From contig JBAZEM010000005.1 in assembly GCA_041653875.1 (NCBI GenBank), forward strand, positions 62,001 to 126,000: 64,000 nucleotides of DNA, written 5' to 3'. The stretch comes from VSJD01 sp041653875 (lineage in GTDB: Bacteria; Verrucomicrobiota; Kiritimatiellia; JAAZAB01). Positions 18,237 to 27,073 of this stretch are shown here, piece after piece (positions within the stretch are counted from its first letter, which is position 1; each line of letters starts with the position of its first letter). A model generated the notes under the pieces. It made no database searches and was not told the DNA's origin. It saw only the letters and a program-made list of their open reading frames with translations. The translations under genes and the position numbers were made by a program.

Positions 18237-18262
18237 GCCCCGAAAAGCGGGGCGACTTTTAC
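18237..18262 (+). terminator. hairpin after rpsB
   Basis: GCCCC and GGGGC pair around a GAAAAGC loop at 18237-18253, followed by GACTTTTACTTT. It may act as an attenuator between rpsB and tsf rather than a full stop. Confidence 0.55.
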
Positions 18263-18270
18263 TTTGCTTT

Positions 18271-18370
18271 CGGATAATCACGCGAGCCTACCTGCCCGCA
18301 TCGCTACGCGAAGCGTTGCAGGCGGGTCGTCTCGCGGCTACAAGCAACATTCTTATCAATCGAATTAAGG
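18271..18370 (+). repeat. intergenic repeat C, copy 1 (upstream of tsf)
   Basis: The blocks CACGCGAGCCT, GTCGTCTCGCGGCTACA, CAACAT and TCAATCGAATTAA are shared with 20514-20575 upstream of recA. This copy has an extra palindromic insert (about 18291-18328, CCTGCCCGC/GCAGGCGGG arms). It runs up to the ribosome binding region of tsf. Confidence 0.75.
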
Positions 18371-18380
18371 AACGCACAAT

Positions 18381-19223
18381 ATGACGGAAATTTCAGCGGC
18401 ATTGGTCAAGGAACTGCGCGAAGAAACCAACGTGGGCATGATGGAATGCAAGCGGGCCCTGGTCGAAACCAAGGGTGACAAAGCCGCGGCCATCAAGATC
18501 CTGCGCGAGCGCGGCGTCGTCATCGCGGCCAAGAAAGCGGACCGGGCGGCCAACCAGGGTGTGATCGCCTCGGCAATTATTGGCGGCGGGCAGGCGGGCA
18601 GTCTGATCGAGATGAATTGCGAAACCGATTTCGCGGCGAAAAGCCCGGGCTTTCGGTCCTTTGCGCAGGCCCTGGCGGAAAAGGCCGCCGCCAACGACAT
18701 CGACCTGGCCGAAGTTGCCAAGGCTGAAATCACGGCCAAGATCGCCGAAACGGGCGAAAACATCGTCGCACGCCGCGCTTGCCGCTATGCCCTGCAGGGC
18801 ACGGGAATTGTAACAAGTTACATCCACCACGGCAGTATGCTCGGCATTCTGCTGGAAGTTGGCTGTCAGCAGGCCGCGACCACGACGAACCCGGTATTCC
18901 TGGAAACCATCAAAGACTTATGCCTGCAAGTCGCGGCCGCCAATCCCCGCTTCCTGGACCGTCAGGGCGTTCCGGCCGAAGTCATCGCCGCCGAGCGCGA
19001 TATTTGCGCCAAGCAGGTCAAGGGCAAACCGGCCGCCATCATCGAAAAGATCGTGGACGGCAAGATGAAAAAGTATTACGAGCAGGAATGCCTGGTGGAT
19101 CAGTTGTTCATCAAAGATCCGACCAAAACCATTACCGCCCTGCTGAAGGAAAAAGGCGGCCTCATGGGCGACACGCTCGCCGTACGGCGCTTCGCCCGCT
19201 TCCAGGTCGGCGAAGCGGTCTGA
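18381..19223 (+). CDS. tsf: translation elongation factor Ts
   Basis: A 280-residue guanine-nucleotide exchange factor for EF-Tu. The N-terminal UBA-like domain has LVKELREETNVGMMECKRAL; the second signature SLIEMNCETDFAAKSP follows around residue 75. Both core subdomains are present and the protein ends GDTLAVRRFARFQVGEAV. AAGGAAC lies just upstream of the ATG. It is the expected neighbour of rpsB. Confidence 0.97.
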   Translation: MTEISAALVKELREETNVGMMECKRALVETKGDKAAAIKILRERGVVIAAKKADRAANQGVIASAIIGGGQAGSLIEMNCETDFAAKSPGFRSFAQALAEKAAANDIDLAEVAKAEITAKIAETGENIVARRACRYALQGTGIVTSYIHHGSMLGILLEVGCQQAATTTNPVFLETIKDLCLQVAAANPRFLDRQGVPAEVIAAERDICAKQVKGKPAAIIEKIVDGKMKKYYEQECLVDQLFIKDPTKTITALLKEKGGLMGDTLAVRRFARFQVGEAV

Positions 19224-19398
19224 AGAAATTTAGCGATTCAGTGATTGAGCGATTTAGAACCTTTAACAAGATTATACTTGATCCTTATATCCTTAAAATC
19301 GGTGTCATCCGTGGTTGATTTTTACGCCTTGAATCGCTTCCCGTTGTTGGCGTCTTGATTCTGACTCCTGTCTTCTGACTCCTCACTCCTGATTTCAC

Positions 19399-20370
19399 AT
19401 GAATATTCTGGTTACAGGCGGCGCCGGTTATATCGGCAGTGTCACGGCCGAGCGGCTCCTCGACGAAGGCCACACCGTGACCGTGTTCGACAACCTGGAA
19501 CGCGGCCACCGCGAAGCCCTGGATCCGCGCGCGCAGTTCATCGCCGGCGACCTGCGCGACAGCGCGGCCATCGAGCGCGCCCTGATTCAAATCCGCCCGG
19601 AGGCCGTCGTCCACTTTGCGGCCTACGCGCTGGTGGGCGAATCCATGGAACACCCCGAGCTCTATTTCGGCAACAACCTGCGCGGCGGCATCAACCTGGC
19701 CGAGGCCATGTTGAAGGCCGGCACGCGCCGGATCGTGTTTTCCTCCACCTGCGCCACCTACGGCCAGCCCGACCATTCGCCGATCACGGAGGATACGCCC
19801 CAGGCGCCCACCAACCCGTACGGCGAATCGAAGTTCCTGTTCGAGAGAGTGCTGACTTGGTATCAGCGTCTGCACGGTTTCCAAACGGTTTTTCTGCGCT
19901 ATTTCAACGCCTGCGGCGCCTCGCAAAAATACGGCGAGGATCACGAGCCGGAATCGCACCTGATTCCCAATATTCTGAAGGTGGCCCTGGGCCAGCAGGC
20001 GGCCGTCAACCTGTTCGGTGACGATTACGACACGCCCGACGGCACCTGCATCCGCGACTACATCCACATCGCGGATTTGGCCGGAGCGCATTGTTTGGCG
20101 CTGGCCAAGGATTTCACCGGCGCCGTCAACCTGGGCACGGGCGACGGCTATTCCGTGCGGCAGGTGATTGACATGGCGCGCCGGGTGACGGGGCATCCCA
20201 TCCCCATCGTGCAACAGCCGCGCCGGCCGGGCGATCCCGCCCGCCTTGTGGCTCAAGCCGCCAAGGCCGAGCGCGTCCTCGGCTGGCGTCCGCGGCACAG
20301 TCAACTGGAAGAAATTATCCGCACCGCCTGGGCGTGGCATCGAATCCACCCGCGGGGGTATGGCAAATAA
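19399..20370 (+). CDS. galE: UDP-glucose 4-epimerase
   Basis: A 323-residue extended short-chain dehydrogenase. NAD-binding GGAGYIGS at residues 7-14, the substrate Ser region SSTCATYGQPDHSPI and catalytic YGESKF (YxxxK) are present, followed by FLRYFNACGASQKYGEDHEP, a GalE hallmark. It interconverts UDP-glucose and UDP-galactose and may feed the polysaccharide cluster. It lies between tsf and recA with no obvious operon link. A tract of TCTGACTCCTG-like repeats precedes the start. Confidence 0.93.
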   Translation: MNILVTGGAGYIGSVTAERLLDEGHTVTVFDNLERGHREALDPRAQFIAGDLRDSAAIERALIQIRPEAVVHFAAYALVGESMEHPELYFGNNLRGGINLAEAMLKAGTRRIVFSSTCATYGQPDHSPITEDTPQAPTNPYGESKFLFERVLTWYQRLHGFQTVFLRYFNACGASQKYGEDHEPESHLIPNILKVALGQQAAVNLFGDDYDTPDGTCIRDYIHIADLAGAHCLALAKDFTGAVNLGTGDGYSVRQVIDMARRVTGHPIPIVQQPRRPGDPARLVAQAAKAERVLGWRPRHSQLEEIIRTAWAWHRIHPRGYGK

Positions 20371-20513
20371 AGACGGACCCTCCTACGCCAAGGCGCTACG
20401 GAGGGCAGGCGACAGACGACGGATCGGAAAAAATACCCGAAAACCAAGTCTGATTTCTGTGGCTAAAGGCGGCCATTGCTTCTGTAGCCGTCGGACATTA
20501 GGCCGACGGTTTT

Positions 20514-20575
20514 CGGCTAACCACGCGAGCCTGTCGTCTCGCGGCTACAGCAACATCCTATACAATCAAATTAAA
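20514..20575 (+). repeat. intergenic repeat C, copy 2 (upstream of recA)
   Basis: This is the same block as 18271-18370 without the internal palindrome: CACGCGAGCCT directly joined to GTCGTCTCGCGGCTACA, then CAACATCCTATACAATCAA. It ends about 43 bp before the recA start. Confidence 0.75.
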
Positions 20576-20618
20576 AACTGGAATCAGACCCAAAAAACAA
20601 GACAGTAAGGAGAAACCC

Positions 20619-21662
20619 ATGGCCGCCAAGCAACCCGCCAAACCGGAAGAAGCCAAGGACGCCAAGAATACCAAGGTTGACTTGGAAAGCGTGCTGGCGC
20701 AAATCCAGAAACAGTTCGGCGAAGGCGCCATCATGCGCCTGGGCGATGCCTCCACCCAGGTGTCTATTCCCTGCATTTCCACCGGCTCCTTCTCGCTCGA
20801 TATGGCGCTGGGCATCGGCGGCCTGCCCCGCGGGCGCGTCGTCGAGATTTACGGACCGGAATCGTCGGGCAAGACCACCCTGTGCCTGCATGTCATCGCC
20901 AATGCCCAGAAAGCGGGCGGCGTGGCGGCGTTCATTGACGCCGAGCACGCCATGGATCCGCTCTATGCCAAGAAAATCGGCGTGAACATCGACGACCTGC
21001 TGGTGTCCCAGCCCTCCTCCGGCGAGGAGGCCCTGACCATCGCCGAGACCCTGATCCGCAGTAACGCCATGGACGTCGTCGTGATCGATTCCGTGGCGGC
21101 CCTCACACCGCGGGCTGAGATCGAGGGCGAGATGGGCGACCCGCAAATGGGCCTGCAGGCGCGGCTCATGTCCCAGGCCCTGCGCAAATTGACGGCGGTC
21201 ATCTCGACTTCCAAGACTTGCTGTATTTTCACCAACCAGCTTCGCGAAAAGATTGGCGTCATGTTCGGCAACCCGGAAACCACGCCCGGCGGCAAGGCCC
21301 TGAAATTTTACGCCTCCGTGCGTCTGGACATCCGCAAGATCGGGTTCATCAAGGACGCCACCGGCCAGATCGTCGGCAACCGCACCAAGGTGAAGGTGGT
21401 CAAAAACAAGGTGGCCGCGCCATTCCTCGAGGCGGAATTCGACATCCTGTACAGCGAGGGCATCTCCTGGGCCGGCTCCATCGTGGATGCGGCCATCCAC
21501 TACAACGCGCTGGACAAGAAGGGCTCCTGGCTTTCGCTGGATGGCGAGCACATTGGCCAAGGCCGCGAATCGGCCGTTGAACTGGTCAAGTCCAACCCGG
21601 AAATACAGAAAAAATTAATCGAGAAGATCAAGGAAAAGATGAAGGCCGCGCCGGTAGTCTGA
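20619..21662 (+). CDS. recA: recombinase RecA
   Basis: A 347-residue RecA. The Walker A loop GPESSGKTTLCLH is at about residue 80, Walker B is VVVIDSVAAL, and the L2 region and IREKIGVMFG-like segment (TNQLREKIGVMFGNPETTPG) are all canonical. AAGGAGA lies 7 bases before the ATG. It mediates strand exchange and SOS LexA cleavage. I found no recognisable SOS box upstream, but the LexA site of this lineage is unknown to me. alaS follows 74 bp downstream. Confidence 0.98.
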   Translation: MAAKQPAKPEEAKDAKNTKVDLESVLAQIQKQFGEGAIMRLGDASTQVSIPCISTGSFSLDMALGIGGLPRGRVVEIYGPESSGKTTLCLHVIANAQKAGGVAAFIDAEHAMDPLYAKKIGVNIDDLLVSQPSSGEEALTIAETLIRSNAMDVVVIDSVAALTPRAEIEGEMGDPQMGLQARLMSQALRKLTAVISTSKTCCIFTNQLREKIGVMFGNPETTPGGKALKFYASVRLDIRKIGFIKDATGQIVGNRTKVKVVKNKVAAPFLEAEFDILYSEGISWAGSIVDAAIHYNALDKKGSWLSLDGEHIGQGRESAVELVKSNPEIQKKLIEKIKEKMKAAPVV

Positions 21663-21665
21663 AAG

Positions 21666-21730
21666 GCAGCGATCAGAGGTCAGAGATCAGAAGTCAGATG
21701 TCAGAAATCAAAAATCGGAAATCATAAATA
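21666..21730 (+). repeat. low-complexity TCAGA-type tract
   Basis: A run of short imperfect repeats (AGATCAGAAGTCAGATGTCA and AAATC variants) between recA and alaS. Similar tracts occur at 56305-56350 and, in the opposite orientation, at 19361-19397 and 56461-56490. Confidence 0.6.
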
Positions 21731-21736
21731 GACAGC

Positions 21737-23524
21737 ATGACCGCCGACGAACTAAAATCGCTTTATCTGGGGTTCTTCCAAACGCAGGGGCACACCTTGA
21801 TTTCGGGCAGTTCCCTGATTCCGCAAAACGATCCCACGGTGCTGTTCACGACCGCCGGGATGCACCCCCTGGTGCCGTACCTGATGGGCGAACCGCATCC
21901 CGCGGGCCGGCGGCTGTGCAACGTCCAAAAATGCATTCGCACGGGCGATATTGACGCCGTCGGCGACGCCGGCCACCTGACGTTCTTCGAAATGCTGGGT
22001 AACTGGTCGTTGGGCGATTATTTCAAGGCCGAAGCCATCGCCTGGTCGTTCGAGTTCCTGACCTCCAAGGCCTACCTTGGGTTCGATCCGGCCCAGCTCC
22101 ACGTCACGGTCTTCGAGGGCGATGACCAGGTGGCGCCGGATCGGGAATCCTTCGAAACCTGGAAAAAACTGGGCATCCCGGAGGCGCGCATTTTTTTTCT
22201 GCCCCGCGCGGACAACTGGTGGGGGCCGGCCGGCCAGACCGGGCCCTGCGGGCCAGACACTGAAATGTTCATCGACACGGGCAAGCCGGCCTGCGGCCCG
22301 GCTTGCCGGCCCGGCTGCGGCTGCGGCAAGTTTTTCGAAATCTGGAACGACGTCTTCATGCAGTACAACAAGCAGGCCGACGGCGCCTACGCGCCGTTGG
22401 GCCAGTTTAATGTGGATACCGGCATGGGCGTCGAACGCACGATCGCCATGTTGCAGGGCAAGCGCTCGGTCTATGAGACCGAACTGTTTGCGCCCATCAT
22501 CGCGGCCCTGGCGGCCGGGTCGGGCAAAGCCTTCGACGAGTCGGCGGATGTCACGCGCGCTTTTCGGGTGATTGCCGATCACCTGCGCAGCGCCGTGTTC
22601 ATCCTGGGCGACGAACAGGGCGTGACGCCCAGCAACCTGGGCCAGGGCTACGTGCTCCGGCGGCTTATTCGCCGCGCCGTGCGGCACGCCAAAAAGATCG
22701 GCCTAAACGGCGGATTTTCCAAAGCCGTGGCCGAAAGCATTGTGGCGACGTATCATAAAGCCTATCCGGAGCTGGAACGCCGGCGCGAACTGATTGTGCG
22801 CGAACTGGCGACGGAGGAAGCGAAATTCGAAAAGACGCTCACCCAGGGACTGGAAGAACTCGACAAGGTCCTGGCGCAGATCAAGACGCACAACCAAACC
22901 GTGCTGGCGGGACGCGTTGCCTTCCGGCTGTACGACACCTTCGGGTTTCCCGTCGAGTTCACGGAAGAAATCTGCCGCGAGCAGGGGTTGACGGTGGACA
23001 AAGACGGTTTCGACAAAGCTTTCGCCAAGCACCAGGAGATATCCAAGCAGGGGGCCGACAAGGTGTTCAAGGGCGGACTGGCCGACAACTCGGAAGCCAC
23101 CACGCGCCTGCACACCGCCACGCACCTTCTGCATAAGAGCCTGCAGATCGTGCTTGGGCCGCACGTCCAACAGAAGGGCTCCAATATCACGGCCGAACGG
23201 CTGCGGTTCGATTTTTCGCATCCCGCCAAGCTGACGCCCGAGGAGCTGGCCAAAGTGGAGGCGTTGGTCAACGAGCAGATTCGGAAAGCCCAGCCGATCA
23301 CTATGGCAACGATGACCCTGGAGGAAGCGAAAACGTCGAACGCCACGGCCCTGTTCGCGGCCAAATACGGCGAGCAGGTCAAGGTTTTCACCATCGGCGA
23401 TTTTTCGAAGGAAGTGTGCGGCGGACCGCATGTCAAGAACACCGCCGAGCTCGTCAGCTTCAAGATCCAGAAGGAAGAAGCCTCCAGCGCCGGTGTCCGA
23501 CGCATCCGCGCCGTGCTGGGGTGA
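21737..23524 (+). CDS. alaS: alanyl-tRNA synthetase, short form lacking the C-Ala domain
   Basis: A 595-residue class II synthetase, against about 870 in most bacteria. The catalytic core starts FFQTQGHTLISGSSLIPQND and includes motif 2 and GMGVERTIAMLQ. The editing site is present as HTATHLLH and CGGPHV. The usual beta-barrel insert before HTATHLL is very short, and the protein ends at SAGVRRIRAVLG, so the coiled coil and C-Ala domain are missing. The stop is clean, so this seems a true minimal form. CGPACRPGCGCGKF may bind a metal. Confidence 0.93.
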   Translation: MTADELKSLYLGFFQTQGHTLISGSSLIPQNDPTVLFTTAGMHPLVPYLMGEPHPAGRRLCNVQKCIRTGDIDAVGDAGHLTFFEMLGNWSLGDYFKAEAIAWSFEFLTSKAYLGFDPAQLHVTVFEGDDQVAPDRESFETWKKLGIPEARIFFLPRADNWWGPAGQTGPCGPDTEMFIDTGKPACGPACRPGCGCGKFFEIWNDVFMQYNKQADGAYAPLGQFNVDTGMGVERTIAMLQGKRSVYETELFAPIIAALAAGSGKAFDESADVTRAFRVIADHLRSAVFILGDEQGVTPSNLGQGYVLRRLIRRAVRHAKKIGLNGGFSKAVAESIVATYHKAYPELERRRELIVRELATEEAKFEKTLTQGLEELDKVLAQIKTHNQTVLAGRVAFRLYDTFGFPVEFTEEICREQGLTVDKDGFDKAFAKHQEISKQGADKVFKGGLADNSEATTRLHTATHLLHKSLQIVLGPHVQQKGSNITAERLRFDFSHPAKLTPEELAKVEALVNEQIRKAQPITMATMTLEEAKTSNATALFAAKYGEQVKVFTIGDFSKEVCGGPHVKNTAELVSFKIQKEEASSAGVRRIRAVLG

Positions 23525-23609
23525 AGGAGCCGGCCGGGTATTTATTCGGCCTTCGATAGCTTACCCTCCGAAGCGCTCGGATGCAGGAGAGTTGGGCGCC
23601 GTACATCAG

Positions 23610-23666
23610 GTGTAGCTGCCGTTCGGCAGAACGGCAATCCGCGGTTCTATCGAACCGCATCTACAC
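23610..23666 (+). repeat. 57-bp double-hairpin repeat, copy 1
   Basis: It is bounded by GTGTAG and CTACAC and holds two palindromes, TGCCGTTCGGCAGAACGGCA and GCGGTTCTATCGAACCGC. The same 57-bp element recurs in the opposite orientation at 49248-49304 and 60837-60893. It lies between alaS and lpxK. Confidence 0.88.
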
Positions 23667-23735
23667 CACCCGTAACTGAGGGGCTACACATGCCATGCCC
23701 GTTCCGCCAGGGCAGCGGCCAGGGAAAGGAAACTT

Positions 23736-24899
23736 ATGGGACTTAACCGCAAAGAAAAACTGGAACGCTATTTTCTCTCCGTGATCGACGGCCGGCGGCC
23801 GGGGCGCGGGGCCGATTTTCTGCGCGCTGTGCTGAAACATTTGGCGCGCATCTATGAAGCGGTGGTGGCCGCCCGCCACTTCCTGTTCGACAAGGGCATT
23901 TTCCGCCACCACACCCTGGGCTGTCAGGTGATCAGCATCGGCAACCTGACGGTGGGCGGGACCGGCAAAACCCCGGTGGTCGAAGTGTTCGCCCGCGCGC
24001 TCCAGAAGGAGGGCCGCACGGTGGCGGTGCTCAGCCGCGGTTACAAGAAAGTGGAGCACTCCTTCTGGAAACGCCTGGCGGATCGATTCACCGGCCGCGA
24101 GCGGCGCCGCGCGCCGCGGGTCGTCTCCGACGGCGCCGAACTCCTGCTGGATTCCGCCATGAGCGGCGACGAACCTTACATGCTGGCCGCCAATCTGCGG
24201 AATGTGGCCGTGCTCGTGGACAAGGACCGCGTGAAGAGCGGGCGCTATGCCATCGACAAACTGCATTGCGACACGCTGATCCTGGACGATGGCTTCCAGT
24301 ACCGCGCCTTGAAGCACCGCATGGAGATCGTGCTGGTGGACTGCACCAACCCGTTCGGCAACGGTTACTGCCTGCCCCGCGGGCTCCTGCGCGAATCCAT
24401 CGGCAACATCCGGCGGGCCAATTTCATTTTTATCACCAAGTCCACCGGCAAGGACACGGAGGCGCTCAAGGCCCGCTTGCGGACTTTGAATCCGACGGCT
24501 GAAATCGCGGAATGCGCCCACCGGCCGAAATACCTGCAAAACGTTTATACCGGCGAGCGCCAACCCCTCGATTTCCTGAAGGGACTATCGGTGGCGCTCA
24601 TCTCCGGCATCGCCAGCCCGGAAGGTTTCGAATCCGAAATCATCCGGCGGGGCGGCATTCTGGTCTATTTGAAACGCTACGCTGACCACCACCGCTACGC
24701 CCAACAGGAAATCATCGACCTTATTAACAAATCCAAAAAACAGCAGGCCGCCGCCATCATTACGACGGAAAAGGACGCCGTGCGTTTCCCAAAAATCGAG
24801 CGGCAGGACGTGCCGATCTATTTCCTGCGCGTGGAAATCGAGCTCCTGAGCGGGGCGGAGGACTTTAATGCGTGCATCTCCCGAATCTGCTTCCGCTGA
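23736..24899 (+). CDS. lpxK: tetraacyldisaccharide 4'-kinase
   Basis: A 387-residue membrane-associated kinase that phosphorylates the lipid A precursor at the 4' position. An N-terminal amphipathic region is followed by the P-loop SIGNLTVGGTGKTPVVEVFA, the SRGYKK motif and the Walker-B-like HCDTLILDDGFQYRALKH. It shows that the organism makes lipid A. AGGGAAAGGA sits upstream of the ATG. The next gene starts inside its last 32 bases. Confidence 0.95.
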   Translation: MGLNRKEKLERYFLSVIDGRRPGRGADFLRAVLKHLARIYEAVVAARHFLFDKGIFRHHTLGCQVISIGNLTVGGTGKTPVVEVFARALQKEGRTVAVLSRGYKKVEHSFWKRLADRFTGRERRRAPRVVSDGAELLLDSAMSGDEPYMLAANLRNVAVLVDKDRVKSGRYAIDKLHCDTLILDDGFQYRALKHRMEIVLVDCTNPFGNGYCLPRGLLRESIGNIRRANFIFITKSTGKDTEALKARLRTLNPTAEIAECAHRPKYLQNVYTGERQPLDFLKGLSVALISGIASPEGFESEIIRRGGILVYLKRYADHHRYAQQEIIDLINKSKKQQAAAIITTEKDAVRFPKIERQDVPIYFLRVEIELLSGAEDFNACISRICFR

Positions 24900-25941
24900 G
24901 CAGCAAACGCGGGCGATGCCCGCGGCGCTGATCGTCGGCGTCAACTGGCTGGGCGACAGTATTATGACCATGCCGGCGATCCAGGCCTGGCGCCGCGCCC
25001 ACCCTTCCGCGCGGCTGGTAATGTTGGTCAAGCCCAAACTAAAAGCTCTTTGGACCCTGCACCCCGCCGTGGATGAAGTCTGGGCGTTGCCGCCGGGCGT
25101 TTTGGCCCCGGCGGCCATGGTCCGGGCGGTGCGCGCGGAAGCGTTCGCGGAGGCGTTCGTTTTACCCCACTCGTTCCGTTCGGCCCTGGTTCCATTCCTG
25201 GCGCGCGTGCCAAGACGCATCGGCCAGCCCGGCCACGGGCGCGATTGGATGCTGACCGAGGTGGCGCCTCCCCGTCCGGGAGCGGAGCGCGAACATCAAT
25301 GCTTCGAATACACGGAACTCCTGGGCGTGGCGCGCACGAACGAAGCGCCGTGCCTGAGGCTTACGCCGGAACTGACGGCGCGGGCCAAAACACTGCTGAG
25401 CACATCCGGAACGGACCGGCAAGCGCCGGACTGGATCGCCGTGATGCCCGGCGCCGCCTACGGCCCGGCCAAACGCTGGCCGGCCGAACGGTTTGCGGCG
25501 GCCGCTCGACTGTTGAAAGATCGATTGCAATGTAATATAGTGGCGATCGGCTCGGCGGAAGAACGCGCCTTGTGTGCAATCGTCGCGCGCGAAACCGGAC
25601 CGGGATCGTTGAACCTGGCGGGCGAAACAACGTTGCCGGAGTTGGCGGCCGTGCTGGCACAATGCCGGCTGGCCCTGGCCAACGACAGCGGCGGGATGCA
25701 CTTGGCCACGGCAATGGGCATTCCCGTGGTGGCCGTGTTCGGCATCACGGATCCGGTCCGGACCGGCCCGCTGGGATCGGCCGCGCGGGTCATACAGGCC
25801 GGCGCGCAGCGGAGCCGCGATATCCGGCGCGATTCGCCCGAAGCGCGCGCGAGCCTGCTCCGAATTGTCCCGGAACAGGCGGCCGAAGCGGCAATGGAGT
25901 TGCTGAAGCAGGTTGTGGACGTGAGTAAGCAAACGTTATAA
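24868..25941 (+). CDS. waaF: ADP-heptose:LPS heptosyltransferase II-like (GT9)
   Basis: A 357-residue GT9 protein. The N-terminal LIVGVNWLGDSIMTMPAIQA and the C-terminal CRLALANDSGGMHLATAMGIPVVAVFG are diagnostic. The ATG at 24868 has GCGGAGG about 8 bases upstream; an internal ATG at 24916 is an alternative. It overlaps lpxK, fitting joint production of lipid A and core. It adds heptose to the inner core at the cytoplasmic face. WaaF versus WaaC is my best reading, not proven. Confidence 0.9.
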   Translation: MRASPESASAEQQTRAMPAALIVGVNWLGDSIMTMPAIQAWRRAHPSARLVMLVKPKLKALWTLHPAVDEVWALPPGVLAPAAMVRAVRAEAFAEAFVLPHSFRSALVPFLARVPRRIGQPGHGRDWMLTEVAPPRPGAEREHQCFEYTELLGVARTNEAPCLRLTPELTARAKTLLSTSGTDRQAPDWIAVMPGAAYGPAKRWPAERFAAAARLLKDRLQCNIVAIGSAEERALCAIVARETGPGSLNLAGETTLPELAAVLAQCRLALANDSGGMHLATAMGIPVVAVFGITDPVRTGPLGSAARVIQAGAQRSRDIRRDSPEARASLLRIVPEQAAEAAMELLKQVVDVSKQTL

Positions 25942-26203
25942 TTGCCGAATCATTAGCATCCCATAGGATGCTCAGACTGTAGGCTGAGGGCTGTAGACTG
26001 TAGTAAAATCACGGAAAAGAGCGAAAAATTTACTGATGTTTTGCGAACTTCAGTTCCGGTTTTTTGCCAATGTGTTTTATTGATTCCGACCTACAGCCTA
26101 CGGCCTAAACGGCTACAGTCTTGACGTCCCTATGGGACGGCAGTGTTGCCGAATCTAAAATCACTCAATCGCTAAATCGCTGAATCACTAAATTTCTTCT
26201 ACC
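25942..26203. other. intergenic region with inverted CTACAG-type repeats
   Basis: The stretch has GACTGTAGGCTGAGGGCTGT near the start and CTACAGCCTACGGCC near the end, so the two sides can fold on each other. CCATAGGATG and CCCTATGGG near the outer ends also pair. It finishes with an AATCGCTAAATCGCTGAATC tract (26160-26195) like the one at 19226-19260. No gene is seen. Confidence 0.55.
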
Positions 26204-27046
26204 ATGCGCGATAAAATTTCAGCCTGTTTGACGGTCGGCAACGAGGAAAACAACATCCGGCGATGCCTGGAAAGCCTGAAATGGGTGGACGAAATCGTGG
26301 TGGTGGATAGCTTCAGCAAAGACCGCACGGTGGATATCTGCAAGGAATATACCGACCGCGTCTATCAACACGCGTGGCGGGGGTACGTTGGCCAAAAAGA
26401 ACTTATCAAGCAAATGGCGCGCCATCCCTGGATTTTATTCATTGATGCCGACGAGGAAGTATCGCCCCAGTTGCGCGACGAAATTCTGGCGGAATTCGGG
26501 AACGGGCTTAACCGCCAATACGTGGGCTATGAATTTCCGCGCAAGGTGTTCTTCCTGGACCGGTGGATTACCCACGGGGAATGGTGGCCCGACATTAAAA
26601 TGCGCCTCTATCGCAAGGACAAAGGCGTTTGCACCGGACGCGAACCGCACGATCACGTTCTCGTGGATGGCCCGATCAAACGCTTGCAAGGCTGTCTGCA
26701 CCATTATACTTACGACGATATTTCCGACCAAATCCTGACAATGAACCGTTTTTCGACGATCGCCTCGATCGGCCTTTATGAAGAAGGACGCAAATTTTCA
26801 GGCATCGATTTGTTGTTCCGGCCCGCTTTTAGATTTTTTAAAGGCTACTTCCTGAAGCGCGGATTCCTGGATGGCTATAGCGGATTCATTATCGCCATGC
26901 TGAGCGCCGTTGGTGTGTTTTTTAAATACGCCAAGTTATGGGAGCGCATCCATATTGGGCCGCCTGCGCCGGCCTCAGCCGACAATCCGAGTTCGGATAA
27001 GGGCGCAACGCCGCCCGCCGCACCGGAAAATAACGGCCAAGCTTGA
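26204..27046 (+). CDS. glycosyltransferase family 2 (WaaE/KdtX-like)
   Basis: A 280-residue GT-A transferase starting MRDKISACLTVGNEENNIRR. The donor and metal site is visible as IVVVDSFSKDRT and LFIDADEEVS. The later stretch GREPHDHVLV and the hydrophobic YSGFIIAMLSAVGVFFKYAK fit the WaaE/KdtX group that adds a sugar to the LPS core at the inner membrane. It follows lpxK and waaF. The last 25 residues are Pro/Ala-rich and unconserved. It converges on murJ with 13 bp between the stops. Confidence 0.88.
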   Translation: MRDKISACLTVGNEENNIRRCLESLKWVDEIVVVDSFSKDRTVDICKEYTDRVYQHAWRGYVGQKELIKQMARHPWILFIDADEEVSPQLRDEILAEFGNGLNRQYVGYEFPRKVFFLDRWITHGEWWPDIKMRLYRKDKGVCTGREPHDHVLVDGPIKRLQGCLHHYTYDDISDQILTMNRFSTIASIGLYEEGRKFSGIDLLFRPAFRFFKGYFLKRGFLDGYSGFIIAMLSAVGVFFKYAKLWERIHIGPPAPASADNPSSDKGATPPAAPENNGQA

Positions 27047-27048
27047 GT

Positions 27049-27073
27049 ATCCCGGCTGGTTAGTTGGCGGGAT
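27049..27073. terminator. possible bidirectional hairpin between GT2 gene and murJ
   Basis: ATCCCG (27049-27054) and CGGGAT (27068-27073) can pair across the convergent gene ends. There is no clear T tract, so this is weak. Confidence 0.3.

Noticed and set aside
19285..20349. Long minus-strand frame opposite galE
   Set aside because: It is the shadow of galE in high-GC codon usage; the plus strand has all family motifs.
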